A stretch of DNA of 34,373 nt from Chara braunii (GCA_003427395.1 BFEA01000115.1:1497825-1532197); one strand, 5' to 3'. Positions 1-9,346 are shown, counted from the first letter of the stretch. Translations and numbers: made by a program. The notes: generated from the sequence alone by a model not told the origin.

Positions 1-13
1 TTTTGCGAAACGA

Positions 14-14
<1 letters not shown>

Positions 15-80
<66 letters not shown>

Positions 81-89
81 CCTCCCTCC
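15..89. repeat. (CT)n microsatellite
   Basis: About 30 CT dinucleotides are followed by short CCCT units. On this strand it translates to a meaningless Ser-Leu repeat. It is simple sequence at the edge of the window, followed by T-rich DNA to about 175. Confidence 0.95.
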
Positions 90-194
90 CGCGCGACTTT
101 CCTTCTGTGTATTTCTTTTTTTTTTGGTTTGTGTATTTCATTTTTTTTTCCTTGTTTCTTTTTTTGTTTATCTGTAGTAGTGTCGTCCCTACAG

Positions 195-312
195 AACCGG
201 GGCCCGGCCTTCGCGCTATGACCGGGCCTTCCCTTGGCCGACCCCCCTAAGGGTGCGGCGCGTATACGGGAAGGCCCGCGGCCGATAGCTGAGCGAGGTA
301 CTGGTGGTTTAA
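195..312 (+). mobile_element. Half copy of the TTAA-ended MITE (copy a)
   Basis: GC-rich DNA ends in GTACTGGTGGTTTAA at 298-312. It contains CGCGTATACGGGAAG and GGCCGATAGCTGAGC upstream, closely matching the right half of the complete element at 17890-18107. No left end (TTAAACCACC) is seen, so it is truncated or broken upstream. The DNA after it (313-546) is unrelated to the flank of any other copy and shows no gene. Confidence 0.7.
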
Positions 313-541
313 CCTCGCGAACTTGGAATCTGACAGCATTCACGACTTGTGTTCTAACAGCGGTCGTGTGGGTGTTGTCCGACGAGTCGTTCGCGAAACG
401 AAGTAGTTTTTTTATTCGTTTCGTGCACCGTGCGGCGAAAGAGGAATGGACATCACATGAGCCCGTTGTTGGCGAAAGAGAGCCAATGACGACCTCCCCA
501 TACCATTTCCAAATCAGTTCCTCTCTGTGGACCTCTATTGA

Positions 542-546
<5 letters not shown>
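313..546. other. Spacer between MITE half and LINE-A tail, no gene seen
   Basis: Unique-looking DNA lies between the MITE end and the T-run that marks the LINE-A poly(A) tail. I see no convincing coding frame. On the minus strand there is a weak B-box-like string (AGTTCGCGAGG) beside the MITE end, too poor to call a tRNA. Confidence 0.4.
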
Positions 547-572
<26 letters not shown>

Positions 573-1315
573 TGAAACTTTGCTTGGCCGGGGATCTCAC
601 AATTCAACCGGGGGCTAGGTCCCACTTGCACGAATTAAGAGATACTGACGGTAGATAGCAAAGATCTACGGACCAAATCTCCTAATGGGCGCAAGTGGGA
701 CCTTGCCCCTGGATTGCTGAAAAACAGGTCCAGCATCCTATTGTGGGTATTAGACTGGAAAAAAGGTCCAGTGTCCTCAGAAGAAGTGATAGAAAAACTG
801 GTTGGGGACCTCACAATTCAACCCGGAGTTATCCCGGCAGCATCAACCGGTTTAGCTTTTGTATTGCTCAGTCTGATCTAAGCCAACAGCAAGTATTGTC
901 ACAATCGTTCGGCCTCATTCCTCCAATCTCTCCTACCCTATCTAGCAAGGCCTATCGAACCAACTATACCCCACTCCTTTCATCCGTACTCCTGTTCTAT
1001 AGTACCCCCAGTTCACCCTGAAACCCCACAAACCCCCCCCAACCCTACTAGCCCCTGCTAGCACCTACCCCTACCCGACTCTCTTTCGTAGGGCGGAACC
1101 TCGACCTGCAGCATCGCCCCCCGAGTATAATATGACTCAGCTTTTACTCTGTCTCCTCTAAAGCCCCTATCTTTGGTGACTTTGGTCCTCCTGCGGACCT
1201 AAACCAGGACCGAGGAGCCAGGTCCTCCCCAAGACCATCACTTCCAGTTAAGTTTCCTCCTTCCCCTTCTTTCTGAATCTTCTGCAACACTTGTCTGCTG
1301 TTACTGCGAAATCCT
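547..1315 (-). other. LINE-A 3' UTR and poly(A) tail
   Basis: The region runs from the ORF2 stop to the poly(A) tract. On the plus strand it contains CTCACAATTCAACC twice (about 589-611 and 809-829). The same motif lies just inside the tails of LINE-B (degenerate, near 12010) and LINE-C (near 14655), so it marks the conserved 3' end of this LINE family. Here it is duplicated about 220 bp apart. CAGGTCC/AGGTCCAG-type motifs near 726 and 769 are also repeated. I do not trust any reading frame on the plus strand here. Confidence 0.75.
617..703. repeat. 13-bp perfect inverted repeat in LINE-A 3' end
   Basis: AGGTCCCACTTGC at 617-629 is the exact reverse complement of GCAAGTGGGACCT at 691-703, with a 61-nt loop. 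It would fold in the last 150 nt of the LINE transcript, where L1-type or stringent-type LINEs may carry structures read by their reverse transcriptase. Function here is inference. Confidence 0.7.
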
Positions 1316-4300
1316 TCAACCTCCCCCTTGAGTGCACAACCATGGTGACAAAACCAGCTTACCTTCCAACGTCACCGCAGCCAGTTGGTTTGATCTAGCC
1401 CACGTGAAAAAAAAACATCTCCTCCCATTTGCCAACCGACCCTTATCTGCTCGTCTTACCCAATCCGCCACTACCATTGTCCTGATCAGAGTTTTGATTT
1501 TACTCTGAATGGCCACATCTGAGGACCATTCCTTCCGAAACAAAATATTGTGTCGGTCTTCCCATATGACCCAAGTGATGGTTGATCTGATCGCCTGTGC
1601 CATATATCCCCAACCACTGTGTCTGAAAAAGAGCGGAGGAAGCTGACCCCCCACCACCCACTTCTCGTCCCAGACCAGCGCAGATCCTAATCGTTGCCAA
1701 TGGTCTGCCCACCATCTCCAGATTCTTTTGGAGGCCGGGCAGTCCCAAATCAGGTGATAGGTAGTCTCTACCTGCGTATGACCACACCGCCGACACAAGC
1801 GATCAACATCCATGCCTTTATCTGCCAGCCACTTGGCTGAAGGGATAGCAGAGTGCGACAACAACCACATCAAACCGGCTAATTAAAGGCTGGGGAGATG
1901 CGGAAGAGAGGCCCAGATCGACTTCAACTCTGGGATTGACGGAGTCGACTCCATGTTGAAGGTTCTGGCCAGCCTTTCGCAGATCTGCTCCATATTTAGG
2001 TCCGGTGGCTTTTGCACTTGCCTTCCTAACTTCGTGTCGTAGTTAACTAGCGTCTTTCTGTTCTGTCCAATTTCATTCCAAGAGTAGACAGGCGGGTCTC
2101 ATCGTAACTCTTGAATGGCTGCGCTGTTCTGAATTAGAAGATACTCCCCTCTTCGTCTTTGGCTCGATATCAAACAAACTCGCACCGACAAGAGGTGTTG
2201 GTCTGTGTTGATGACATCCTCTCTGATCCTGCACAATTTAGAACCACTGTTGCTTTCTCTTACCAGGCCCCATCTCGTGACACTCCACACATCTTCTTCC
2301 AGCTTCTCTTCCAACCTGAGTATCTGGATGTTGTTCTCTTGCTGATATTCTTCCTTGTACCATGCGCCCACAATCCTGAGATTGGATTTTGCTAGTTCCT
2401 CCTTCCAGTCCGCGGGGATGGCTCCTAATAGTTCCCTTAGCCTGGACCCCACTTCTCGAAGTCTTCCCAGTACTTCTCAAAGTTCCACTTCTGTCTTCCA
2501 TCTCCCCCTCCTTTCATCCCATAGATCTCTTACCCTCGAAACCCCCTTTTCCATCCATTTCCTTCCAAATGTACCGGCACCCGTAATTTCAAAGCTGCCG
2601 CCATTCCGGTCTCTGATGTATGAGTTCTCGAACAACTGCTGCATTAAAATTTCCTCTTTTAATACTGGTCTTGTAGGTAGTTGGGGTCTCAATCTGGTCC
2701 AGGCTGCGCACCAGGCTGCTCCCAGGGCCGATCTTGGCCTGCGTTTAAGAAAAGCAGACATCTGCAAACAAAGCCAGACATCCTCCTTACGGGTAAGATG
2801 GAAATCTGATTGTAGAATGTACTGCATAATTGACATCCAGTTTCGTTCTTCTTCCTGCAAGCTAATTTTCCGGAGCCATTTGCCCAGCATAGCCACATTC
2901 TGTCTTTCTGGGTCAATGATCCCCAACCCCCCATCCTCCTTAGTCTGAGTGACCCTGTCCCATGCCACCTTTGAGATAAATCCGGTATCCTCCTTTTCTC
3001 CTGGTTTCCACAGGTACCGAGTCGCTGTTCTTCGGATCTGCTTGAGTGTAGTTCTTGATATTAGGATTACAGCCGCAATGTGCCATATCAGGAAAAAAAT
3101 AGATGTTGAAATTATTGCAGCACGTCCCATCAGGGAAAGTCCCATGGCTGTAGTACATTTCCTCACTCTCGCCTCCACCTTATCTACCAGGATTTTGTCT
3201 TGAGTTGGACGGCTGTTAGAGAGTGACACCTGGATTCCAAGATACCGCTCAGATTCATGCATTCCTATACGTTTCATGGACCAATCTTCATCAATTTCGA
3301 ACTCTTCTGGAAGAAAGTACACGAATTTATCCCAGTTAATTTTGTCTTCCGAAAGCTCTGTGTACTGATCGAGAATACCTTTCGCCGCGTCCATGGATTC
3401 TCTGGTAGCTTTTGTGATAAGTAGGAGGTCGTCCGCTATTGCCCCGATCTTCACCTCCACTCACTCTCTCAGTTCTAATCCTTTCATGATTCTGTTTGCC
3501 CTTGCTGTGTTAAGGACCACCTCTATCTGTAGAACAAATAAAAGTGGGCCCAAAGGGCACCCTTGACGCAGCGACCGGGTCAACGCGAACTCTTGAGACC
3601 TCTGCCCATTTTTTAGTACCATTGCTGTCGAGAATCTGTACATGCCTGCCACCCAACTCCTGAAGCATTCTCCAAAGTTCATGTGTTCTAATGTTGCCAG
3701 CACAAATGACCAGTTCACACGATCATACGCCTTCTCCAAATCCAACATTGCGACTAATACTTGACTCCTTTCTTTCCCTATCACTTCTAGTGCCCCCATC
3801 GCCACCATTATGTTTTCAGCAATTGACCGTCCTTTGACAAAAGCCCCTTGGTCTGACTTCACCAAGCCTGGGAGAAACTCCCCAACCCTCCTCGACAACG
3901 CCTTTGCCAAGATCTTATAGGCGACATTTAATAGAGAGATAGACCGCCAATTACGGACTTTGAGTTTATCTCCCTTCTTATATAGCAAGGTTATGACTCC
4001 CCTGCACATGTCTTCCGTCAATCTGCCGCCTTCTAAGACTCCATTGAACAGTTTTAGTAGGATAGGGCCCACCTGCTCCCACGTGGCCTCGAAAAATTCA
4101 ACCGGTAGCCCGTCATCCCCTGGGGACTTCCCCCTCGCCATCTGCTTGACTGCTTCCCTGAGTTCCGCCAGTGAGAATGGCCTGTCGAGGCTCAGCCTTT
4201 GCTGGTGTGACAACTTCTCTGTCGTATGTTGCCAAAGGTTGCCTTGGCACCGCATTTCCGCCAAGGTGTCCACTGGGGGTCTTCTTGACGTAAGAATATC

Positions 4301-5599
4301 GGAGTAGTACTCGGCCGCATACTGGGACATGACTTCTGTTGTCACTGCTAGATCTGCTTGCGCATTAAAGGGGTGCTGAAGAGCTCTAATTTGGTTGTGA
4401 GTGCGGGGAGGACAAAGTCTACGAAAAGTTTCCTTTGTCATCCGGTCCACCTGCGTCATACCCCTCTCTCTTGCTCTCTTGGCCCAGGCCTCTTGTTGCT
4501 CAATCTGAATAGCTTCCAACTTTTTCACTCCGCTGACTCTTCTTCTTTCCCAGTAAATGTCCGTCAGAGGGTCCCTCCCCATCTGCTCCTCCGCTTCCTC
4601 GATCTGGTCCACACATTCCTGCTCCGCTTTGTTCCTTTCCTTGGCCAGAATCCTGGAGAAAGCATCTAACGCTCTTGTAACCATACGGAATCCCAACTGT
4701 ACCCAATCTTCCTCTGACGCAAACCATTCTCTCGTCTTTGTCCATTCCTCCCAATGCCTTTTACACCAGTCCAGCACCGCTGGGTTTTTCAGGTTCTCGG
4801 TATTTAGTCGGAAAAAACCTGACTCGGTCTTCAAGTCTCTTCCAATCCTGAGAAATGCAGAGACAGGTTTATGATATGAGGAAAAATCTGAGCCCACTTG
4901 GACTTCGGTCGTTGCTTCCCAGGCCGTACCTTTGGCCAGAATCAGATCCAGCCTGCGTCTGGCCATCGGTGTATTGTCCGTTCGTTGGTTGGAGAACCAC
5001 GTAAAACCTGCATCTTCTAGGTAGATTTGTCTGTAAGTGTCTGTAAGCTCTCTTTGCTCCATGAATTGCAGCAACAACCTTGCATCAGTCTTCCTCTCCT
5101 CCCTGTTCGGCGAGTCCAGCACCGGGTGCAGTACCGTGTTGAAGTCACCTCCAACTACCAGGTTCTGAGCATCTGGCACAATAAATTGAAGCTCTGAGAA
5201 GAAGGATTTCCTTTCCCCCGGGACTGCAGGCGCATACACAGACATCACAACCCATTCTTGCTCCTGCATTGGGAATCTTACCCACACCCATTGCCCCCAA
5301 ATGTCTGATTTACTTTCCAGTACAGTCAGTTCTACATCCCGGTGAATTAGGATCGCAGTCCCACCCCTCGTACCATTAGCGGGAGCCCAGAACTGAGGAC
5401 CTGACCACCATCGTGCCATCTGAGCGAGTTTTGGTTCGTCCAGTTTAGTTTCCTGCAGGAGGATCAAGTGAGCGCGCTGTCTGTGGATCCAAGTTTTTAG
5501 CCGACCCCGTTTAAACGTCCGCAAGGTATCTCCCATCCCCCTAACGTTCCATGTTACTATATGAAGCTTATCTGTCATTGGCTGGTGAGTGGGCGGCAC
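1316..5599 (-). pseudogene. LINE-A ORF2: endonuclease-reverse transcriptase with four in-frame stops
   Basis: This polyprotein nicks DNA and reverse-transcribes the element's RNA at the target. One frame runs 1427 codons from an ATG at 5599 (a second ATG at 5578 is the more likely start). Endonuclease motifs: TWNVRG near residue 16, LLQETK near 47, GGDFN near 150, RRLDLI near 215. The final SDH motif reads SYHKP near 241, so the catalytic Asp appears replaced. RT motifs: LLYKKGDK near 538, MLDLEKAYD near 618, RQGCPLG near 678, IADD near 721. The C-terminus has the zf-RVT pattern CRRC...H...C near 1270-1290. The frame is broken only by TGA 3461-3463, TGA 2477-2479, TGA 2099-2101 and TAA 1883-1885; homology to the other LINEs continues across each. 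I read it as a young dead copy. Confidence 0.92.
5568..5578 (-). promoter_or_regulatory. ORF1/ORF2 start-stop overlap in LINE-A
   Basis: On the minus strand the sequence is ATGACAGATAA: the ORF2 ATG (5576-5578) lies 8 nt before the ORF1 stop TAA (5568-5570), so ORF2 is in the +1 frame. LINE-F has the same arrangement with ATGGACAGGCTTAG. This arrangement would suit termination-reinitiation to translate ORF2 from the bicistronic RNA; that mechanism is inference. Confidence 0.6.
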
Positions 5600-7571
5600 T
5601 GGTTTGGATCCGCAGAGCTTCGGCCTGTCCTCTACTGTTTCCCTTCTTCTTTCTGTTTTGTCCTTGTCCTTCGGTTTCTGTCCCGACTTCCCATGGTGCT
5701 AACAGTAGATTCCTGAACCCCGAAGCCCATGGCTGTTTATCTGTTGGCAAGGTGGAACAGAACTCAGCCGCGAAACGTGCGTTGATTTGGTTCATGACCC
5801 ACAGGTTCTCAGCCTCTTTTGAAGCAAGAATATCGAACCATGTTGGGGGGATCCACAGGATCCCTTGGTTTGCCAAAAGTGCAGCAATCTCCGACGTGAT
5901 TTTAGCATCCACCAACACTATGTGAAAGCATAATTGGGGCCCATCTGGCTGAGTGAGAGATCTCCTGCCAGTCCTGATTCCCGGTATCAGTCTGAACAGG
6001 AAGCAGTTTGCAACAAATTCCTGAGTCACTGTTCGAAATGCCTCTTTCGTAGAGGGGACTGTACTCACTGGTACTGTGGGAAGCGTGAGGGTACCGGACT
6101 CTGTTTTGAGTGCCAGAACCTTCACCTCTTGGGGGGCTAGCGAGATACATAGTGGAAGAAGAAAGTGAACCACATTCTTTGATTCCGTTGTCCCTGCATT
6201 ATTTGCTGTCCCTGACGGTCCTGCCTCACCAAGCCTCGGTTCTCTACTCAGTATACGTTCACTTGTACTGGTCATTTGTGCGTTCGGGGGTTGGACACAG
6301 TAAAATTCCACTTCTCTTTCTTCCACCTCCTTCGTTGTTTCACTTAGTCCTTCCTCCCCTACCCTTCTCATTTTCACTGGTGCTTGGAGGGATATCCGAT
6401 TTCCCGGATCCCTCATGATGTGGTCAATGTGTGGGGGTCTCTCCACTATTTGCGGTATAGATACCTCTTCCCTGGCTGCACCTGCCATCAATCTCTGATT
6501 TCCCTGTTCATTACCCCCCTCTTGATACACTCCCACTAGTTCCAATGCCAGTCTTTGTTCGTTCTGGTTCTGGATTTCAAATTCAGAGTTAATTTGGATT
6601 GTGGTGAAAGATTGTTCCGTGTATCTCACTGGAATCGAATTTGTGTCCTGCATTGCTCCACCCCCTTTTACATCTGGGCTTTGTGGCCTTCCTCGTTCCT
6701 CAACCTGCAGATTGGCATCCATGCTAAGATCACGTCCCGGTACTTCTCTGTGTCCCTGGATTTCCAAACTGGGTGTGAGATTCCCATCTTGGCTCCGGGA
6801 AGCCTGCAGGGAGTAACTATCTCCCCCCATGACAGGTGAAGTTGTCAGCGGCCTTACCAACGCATCAGATGGTGGCATCAGAAAGCGTGTTTCCTGACAG
6901 ATCCCAATCGGTCTCTGTTGAGTTTGGCTGGTTCCTTGTACTTGTCCGAAGCCTGAAGCCCCTGGAAGACCCTGTGGTCCCATCATGCCTGTTGGGTTCT
7001 GATGACCCGCCTGTGCAGGTGTTGGATTCGCCCATGGGTAACTAGGCAACAGGGTCTGGCCTCCAGTCCAGATAGCTTGGGGCTGAGCTGATAATTGATT
7101 TGCTTCCTGGACCCCTTGTCCCCTTCCCCACTGGCTTCGAACTGTTGGGTGATTAGACCACATTGGGGGTGCTGACGAGACTTGTCCCATTCCCATCCCT
7201 CTAGCTACTGGTCTTATGGGATGGGGATGGAGCAACGGATTATTGCTTCCTTGCTGACCCTGTATTCCTAGTCCTGATCCATAGCTCATGCCTCCACTGC
7301 TAATCGCTCCACTGCTAATCGTCATTCCCTGTGATGCGGAGGACGTCGGATCCGACCTCTGTCCTGGAATTGGTGGGGGAGGTGGTGGGGCCGATGAGCC
7401 ATATACCACCATTGGAAGGGATGCAGGGGGGGGGTTACCGCTCGCCTGCTGTCCTCTACCTCCCCTGCCTCCTCTTGCCTGATTACTGTAGTTACTTCCG
7501 GGGCCTCTTCCTCTGCCGCCCCTTCCTCTCCCACCTCTGCCTCTGCCTCTTCCTCTTCGACCTTCAGGCAT
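5568..7571 (-). CDS. LINE-A ORF1 protein, N-terminally truncated
   Basis: This is a 667-codon open frame. It is the ORF1 (gag-like, RNA-binding) protein of LINE-A. The N-terminus is an RGR/RGG-rich block (residues 4-45) typical of RNA binding. A long Gly/Pro/Gln/Ser-rich low-complexity middle follows, then an ordered C-terminal part from about residue 470 (LLPLCISLAPQEVK onward) that includes FCSTLPTDKQPWASGFRNLL. That last part is clearly shared with LINE-F ORF1 (FCSTLATDKQPHAPDFRNLL). In-frame residues just upstream (KFNEPMPEGRR) still match LINE-F (RFHEPQPAGRR), so the ATG at 7571 is only the first Met in a 5'-truncated gene; an in-frame TGA lies further upstream. The stop at 5568-5570 overlaps the ORF2 start. 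The family of the C-terminal block is not recognised. Confidence 0.8.
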   Translation of the reverse strand: MPEGRRGRGRGRGGRGRGGRGRGPGSNYSNQARGGRGGRGQQASGNPPPASLPMVVYGSSAPPPPPPIPGQRSDPTSSASQGMTISSGAISSGGMSYGSGLGIQGQQGSNNPLLHPHPIRPVARGMGMGQVSSAPPMWSNHPTVRSQWGRGQGVQEANQLSAQPQAIWTGGQTLLPSYPWANPTPAQAGHQNPTGMMGPQGLPGASGFGQVQGTSQTQQRPIGICQETRFLMPPSDALVRPLTTSPVMGGDSYSLQASRSQDGNLTPSLEIQGHREVPGRDLSMDANLQVEERGRPQSPDVKGGGAMQDTNSIPVRYTEQSFTTIQINSEFEIQNQNEQRLALELVGVYQEGGNEQGNQRLMAGAAREEVSIPQIVERPPHIDHIMRDPGNRISLQAPVKMRRVGEEGLSETTKEVEEREVEFYCVQPPNAQMTSTSERILSREPRLGEAGPSGTANNAGTTESKNVVHFLLPLCISLAPQEVKVLALKTESGTLTLPTVPVSTVPSTKEAFRTVTQEFVANCFLFRLIPGIRTGRRSLTQPDGPQLCFHIVLVDAKITSEIAALLANQGILWIPPTWFDILASKEAENLWVMNQINARFAAEFCSTLPTDKQPWASGFRNLLLAPWEVGTETEGQGQNRKKKGNSRGQAEALRIQTSAAHSPANDR

Positions 7572-7640
7572 TGGTTCGTTAAACTTCGAACTTCTAGGTT
7601 TTCAATGACGATGGACATGGCCGTGCCATGTGCCACTCGC

Positions 7641-7777
7641 GAAACGCGAACAGTGCAAGTGAACCTTCCCTCACAAGTTGGGAAAAAACATCCATCGTCT
7701 GCCCAAAGGTGCGCTCGGGTTGCTTTTCGCTTCGTTACTGGCGTGGCGAGGCCCTCGGTTGGGAGCGCGGCCGAAAT
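7641..7777. other. Short spacer between LINE-A and SINE copy
   Basis: GC-rich DNA of unknown origin between the 5' end of LINE-A and the A-rich tail of the minus-strand SINE. It contains GCGAAACGCGAA-like strings. I see no gene. Confidence 0.4.
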
Positions 7778-8010
7778 TTGTTTTTGTTTTTTGTTTTATT
7801 GAAAAAAAAGGCTAATTCCCAACCTCAAGCATCCAACGAGGGAACATGCGGGAGCTGCACCCACCAGCAGGTCCGATACCTGCTACAGCAGGTGGGCGAT
7901 ACCGGCCAGGGGTCAGCCTGTAGCATCAGGACCGAGCTTCTTCGATGGGCCGGCCAGTCACTGCGCCGGACGTGGTGGTTTTTCCTCTGGCGCCGGGGGG
8001 AGCGGGATCT
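7778..8010 (-). mobile_element. SINE, 5'-truncated copy
   Basis: The reverse complement matches the 3' half of the SINE at 18508-18951. Shared strings include CCCACCTGCTGTAGCAGGTAT, GGTGGGTGCAGCTCCCGCAT and CATCGAAGAAGCTC. On the minus strand it ends in an A-rich tail (AATAAAACAAAAAACAAAAA, about 7780-7799). The tRNA-like head is missing, so the copy is 5'-truncated; identity fades beyond about 7960. Confidence 0.8.
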
Positions 8011-8097
8011 GCATGTTTTGATTCAAAAGAGGCCGGGAAGACGCGTGCCAAAACACAGGCCGAATACATCCAGAGAGAGGATTGTTGAGGCCAGATA

Positions 8098-8155
8098 CAT
8101 CCAGACTCCAGAGGAGTCCTCGTGAGAAGCCCATCCAGACTCCAGAGGAGTCCTC
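8098..8155 (+). repeat. Two perfect 24-bp direct repeats upstream of the host gene
   Basis: A 24-bp unit occurs at 8098-8121 and again, identical, at 8132-8155 (period 34). Each unit contains the hairpin GACTCCAGAGGAGTC. They lie about 210-270 bp before the start codon of the beta-helix gene, so a regulatory role is possible but not shown. Confidence 0.85.
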
Positions 8156-8232
8156 CTGTGAAGTGGACTTCTTAGCGCGACAGTCGGTCGACTCGGACGA
8201 TAGGACACACTGGCGACATGTTTCGGTGTTTA

Positions 8233-8240
8233 CTATAAAC
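8233..8240 (+). promoter_or_regulatory. Possible TATA box for the beta-helix gene
   Basis: CTATAAAC lies 129 bp before the ATG at 8369, a distance that fits a TATA box plus a 5' leader of about 100 nt. This is the only TATA-like string close upstream. No experimental support. Confidence 0.35.
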
Positions 8241-8368
8241 CCGTGGTTTGCTCCAGCAGCGTCGTTGACATCGATTGATCTCGCATCTTCACTCTGCCTC
8301 ACGTTTTTCAGTGAGTTCCTCTTCGTACGCATTACTGCGAGCGCGGACGGCCACTTGATTGTCTGGCG

Positions 8369-9346
8369 ATGGCGGCCGTACCTGTCCAAATGTGTAGAGC
8401 ACTGGCGCTGGCGGTGACGGTGGTGGTTCTGGCCTTGTCGGTGCTTCCGGAAGCTTCTGGCTATGGCGTCAAAGAGTTTCTGGCGGACTACAAGAATCCC
8501 AAAGTGTCACGCATCGAGGTTAAAGGAGACGTCTATCTGACTTCGAACCTGCCGGAGCTGAGTCGCAACGTCACCATCGTCGGCGTGGGAAAAAAGCGTC
8601 CCGTGATCGACGGCCAAAACAAGTACAGCGGCATTGTTACCGACTACGTGCTGTCGGTCAGGAACCTGGAGTTCAGGAACCTGGTCACGACGAGGTTCCG
8701 CGGCGGCGCTGCTATTCTCTCCTTCGGCGACAACAACAAGTTCGAGAACTGTGTGTTCCGCAACAACAGGGCGTTTGGCTCGGGTGACAGCGGGGATGGA
8801 GGCGCCATTAATTTCTACTCCAACACGTGGAGAATCACCAACTGCCAGTTCATAGCTAACCGGGCATCGCAAACCGGAGGTGCTCTCTACGCTTTGGGCG
8901 AGAGCAGCGGCAAGCTGACTGGCAGCACGTTCACCAACAACTATGCCAAGGACAGAGGCGGAGCCGTGGCATTGATTGGTTCGTTTGCAACCATCGACAA
9001 GTGTGCGTTCCAAGGCAACCAGGCGGACGGAGATGTCGGCGGAGCGGTGTCGTGTTCGAGGTCCGGCTGCTACATTTCCAGGAACAGCTTCCGCAACAAT
9101 GTGGTGAATGGAACGGGCGGCGCCCTGCGTTTCTACTCCGACGACGAGGGAGGATACGGTGTTCTCTGCAAAGGAAACACCTTCTCAGGCAACAGAGCGG
9201 CAGACAGCTCCACGAACAACTTGCACATAGTTGTACAGGACACTGTGAAGTCTTGGAGCTTTTGCGCCAAGGCGCCATCTGGGACCAAGGTCGATGCGCC
9301 GAGCAGCGCAATCGAGTATGGCAACTGCCGCCGCTGCCCCAAATGA
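8369..9346 (+). CDS. Secreted right-handed parallel beta-helix protein
   Basis: This is a 325-residue, intronless, GC-rich frame and the only convincing host gene in the window. Residues 1-31 form a signal peptide (hydrophobic LALAVTVVVLALSVL, then ASG|YG as the likely cleavage site), so the product is probably exported to the cell wall or apoplast. The mature part (about 75-285) is a ladder of 23-38-residue coils with the repeating pattern N/C-x-F-x-x-N-x-A...GGA, typical of pectate-lyase-like or polymorphic-outer-membrane-like beta-helices. Cys residues recur at equivalent rungs (CVF, CQF, CAF, CKG) and two CxxC-like pairs occur (CSRSGC, CRRC at the end). Sequons NVT and NGT could be N-glycosylated. 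I see no obvious pectinase active site, so it could be an enzyme or a structural/adhesive wall protein. The ATG at 8369 has a good context (GCGATGG). Confidence 0.85.
   Translation: MAAVPVQMCRALALAVTVVVLALSVLPEASGYGVKEFLADYKNPKVSRIEVKGDVYLTSNLPELSRNVTIVGVGKKRPVIDGQNKYSGIVTDYVLSVRNLEFRNLVTTRFRGGAAILSFGDNNKFENCVFRNNRAFGSGDSGDGGAINFYSNTWRITNCQFIANRASQTGGALYALGESSGKLTGSTFTNNYAKDRGGAVALIGSFATIDKCAFQGNQADGDVGGAVSCSRSGCYISRNSFRNNVVNGTGGALRFYSDDEGGYGVLCKGNTFSGNRAADSSTNNLHIVVQDTVKSWSFCAKAPSGTKVDAPSSAIEYGNCRRCPK

Larger units (their letters stand above)
547..7640 (-). mobile_element. LINE-A: L1-type non-LTR retrotransposon, 5'-truncated
   Basis: This is a minus-strand element with a poly(A) tail (27 T on the plus strand, 547-573), a 3' UTR of about 740 bp, ORF2 (1316-5599) and ORF1 (5568-7571). 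Domain order is APE endonuclease, reverse transcriptase, then zf-RVT zinc finger, the usual order of plant L1 elements. Compared with LINE-F, ORF1 lacks roughly the first 180-200 residues, so the copy is truncated at its 5' end near 7572-7640. The exact 5' boundary is not clear and I found no target-site duplication. It is the best preserved element here: no frameshift in about 6 kb of coding sequence. Confidence 0.9.

Noticed and set aside
3461-3463. In-frame TGA codons in LINE-A read as selenocysteine or an altered genetic code
   Set aside because: One of the four breaks is TAA, other frames here use TGA as a stop, and no SECIS-like structure is evident. Single C-to-T mutations explain them.
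8507-9311. Minus-strand and alternate frames over the beta-helix gene
   Set aside because: The 325-residue plus-strand frame has a signal peptide and regular beta-helix rungs; the others are low-quality shadows kept open by high GC.
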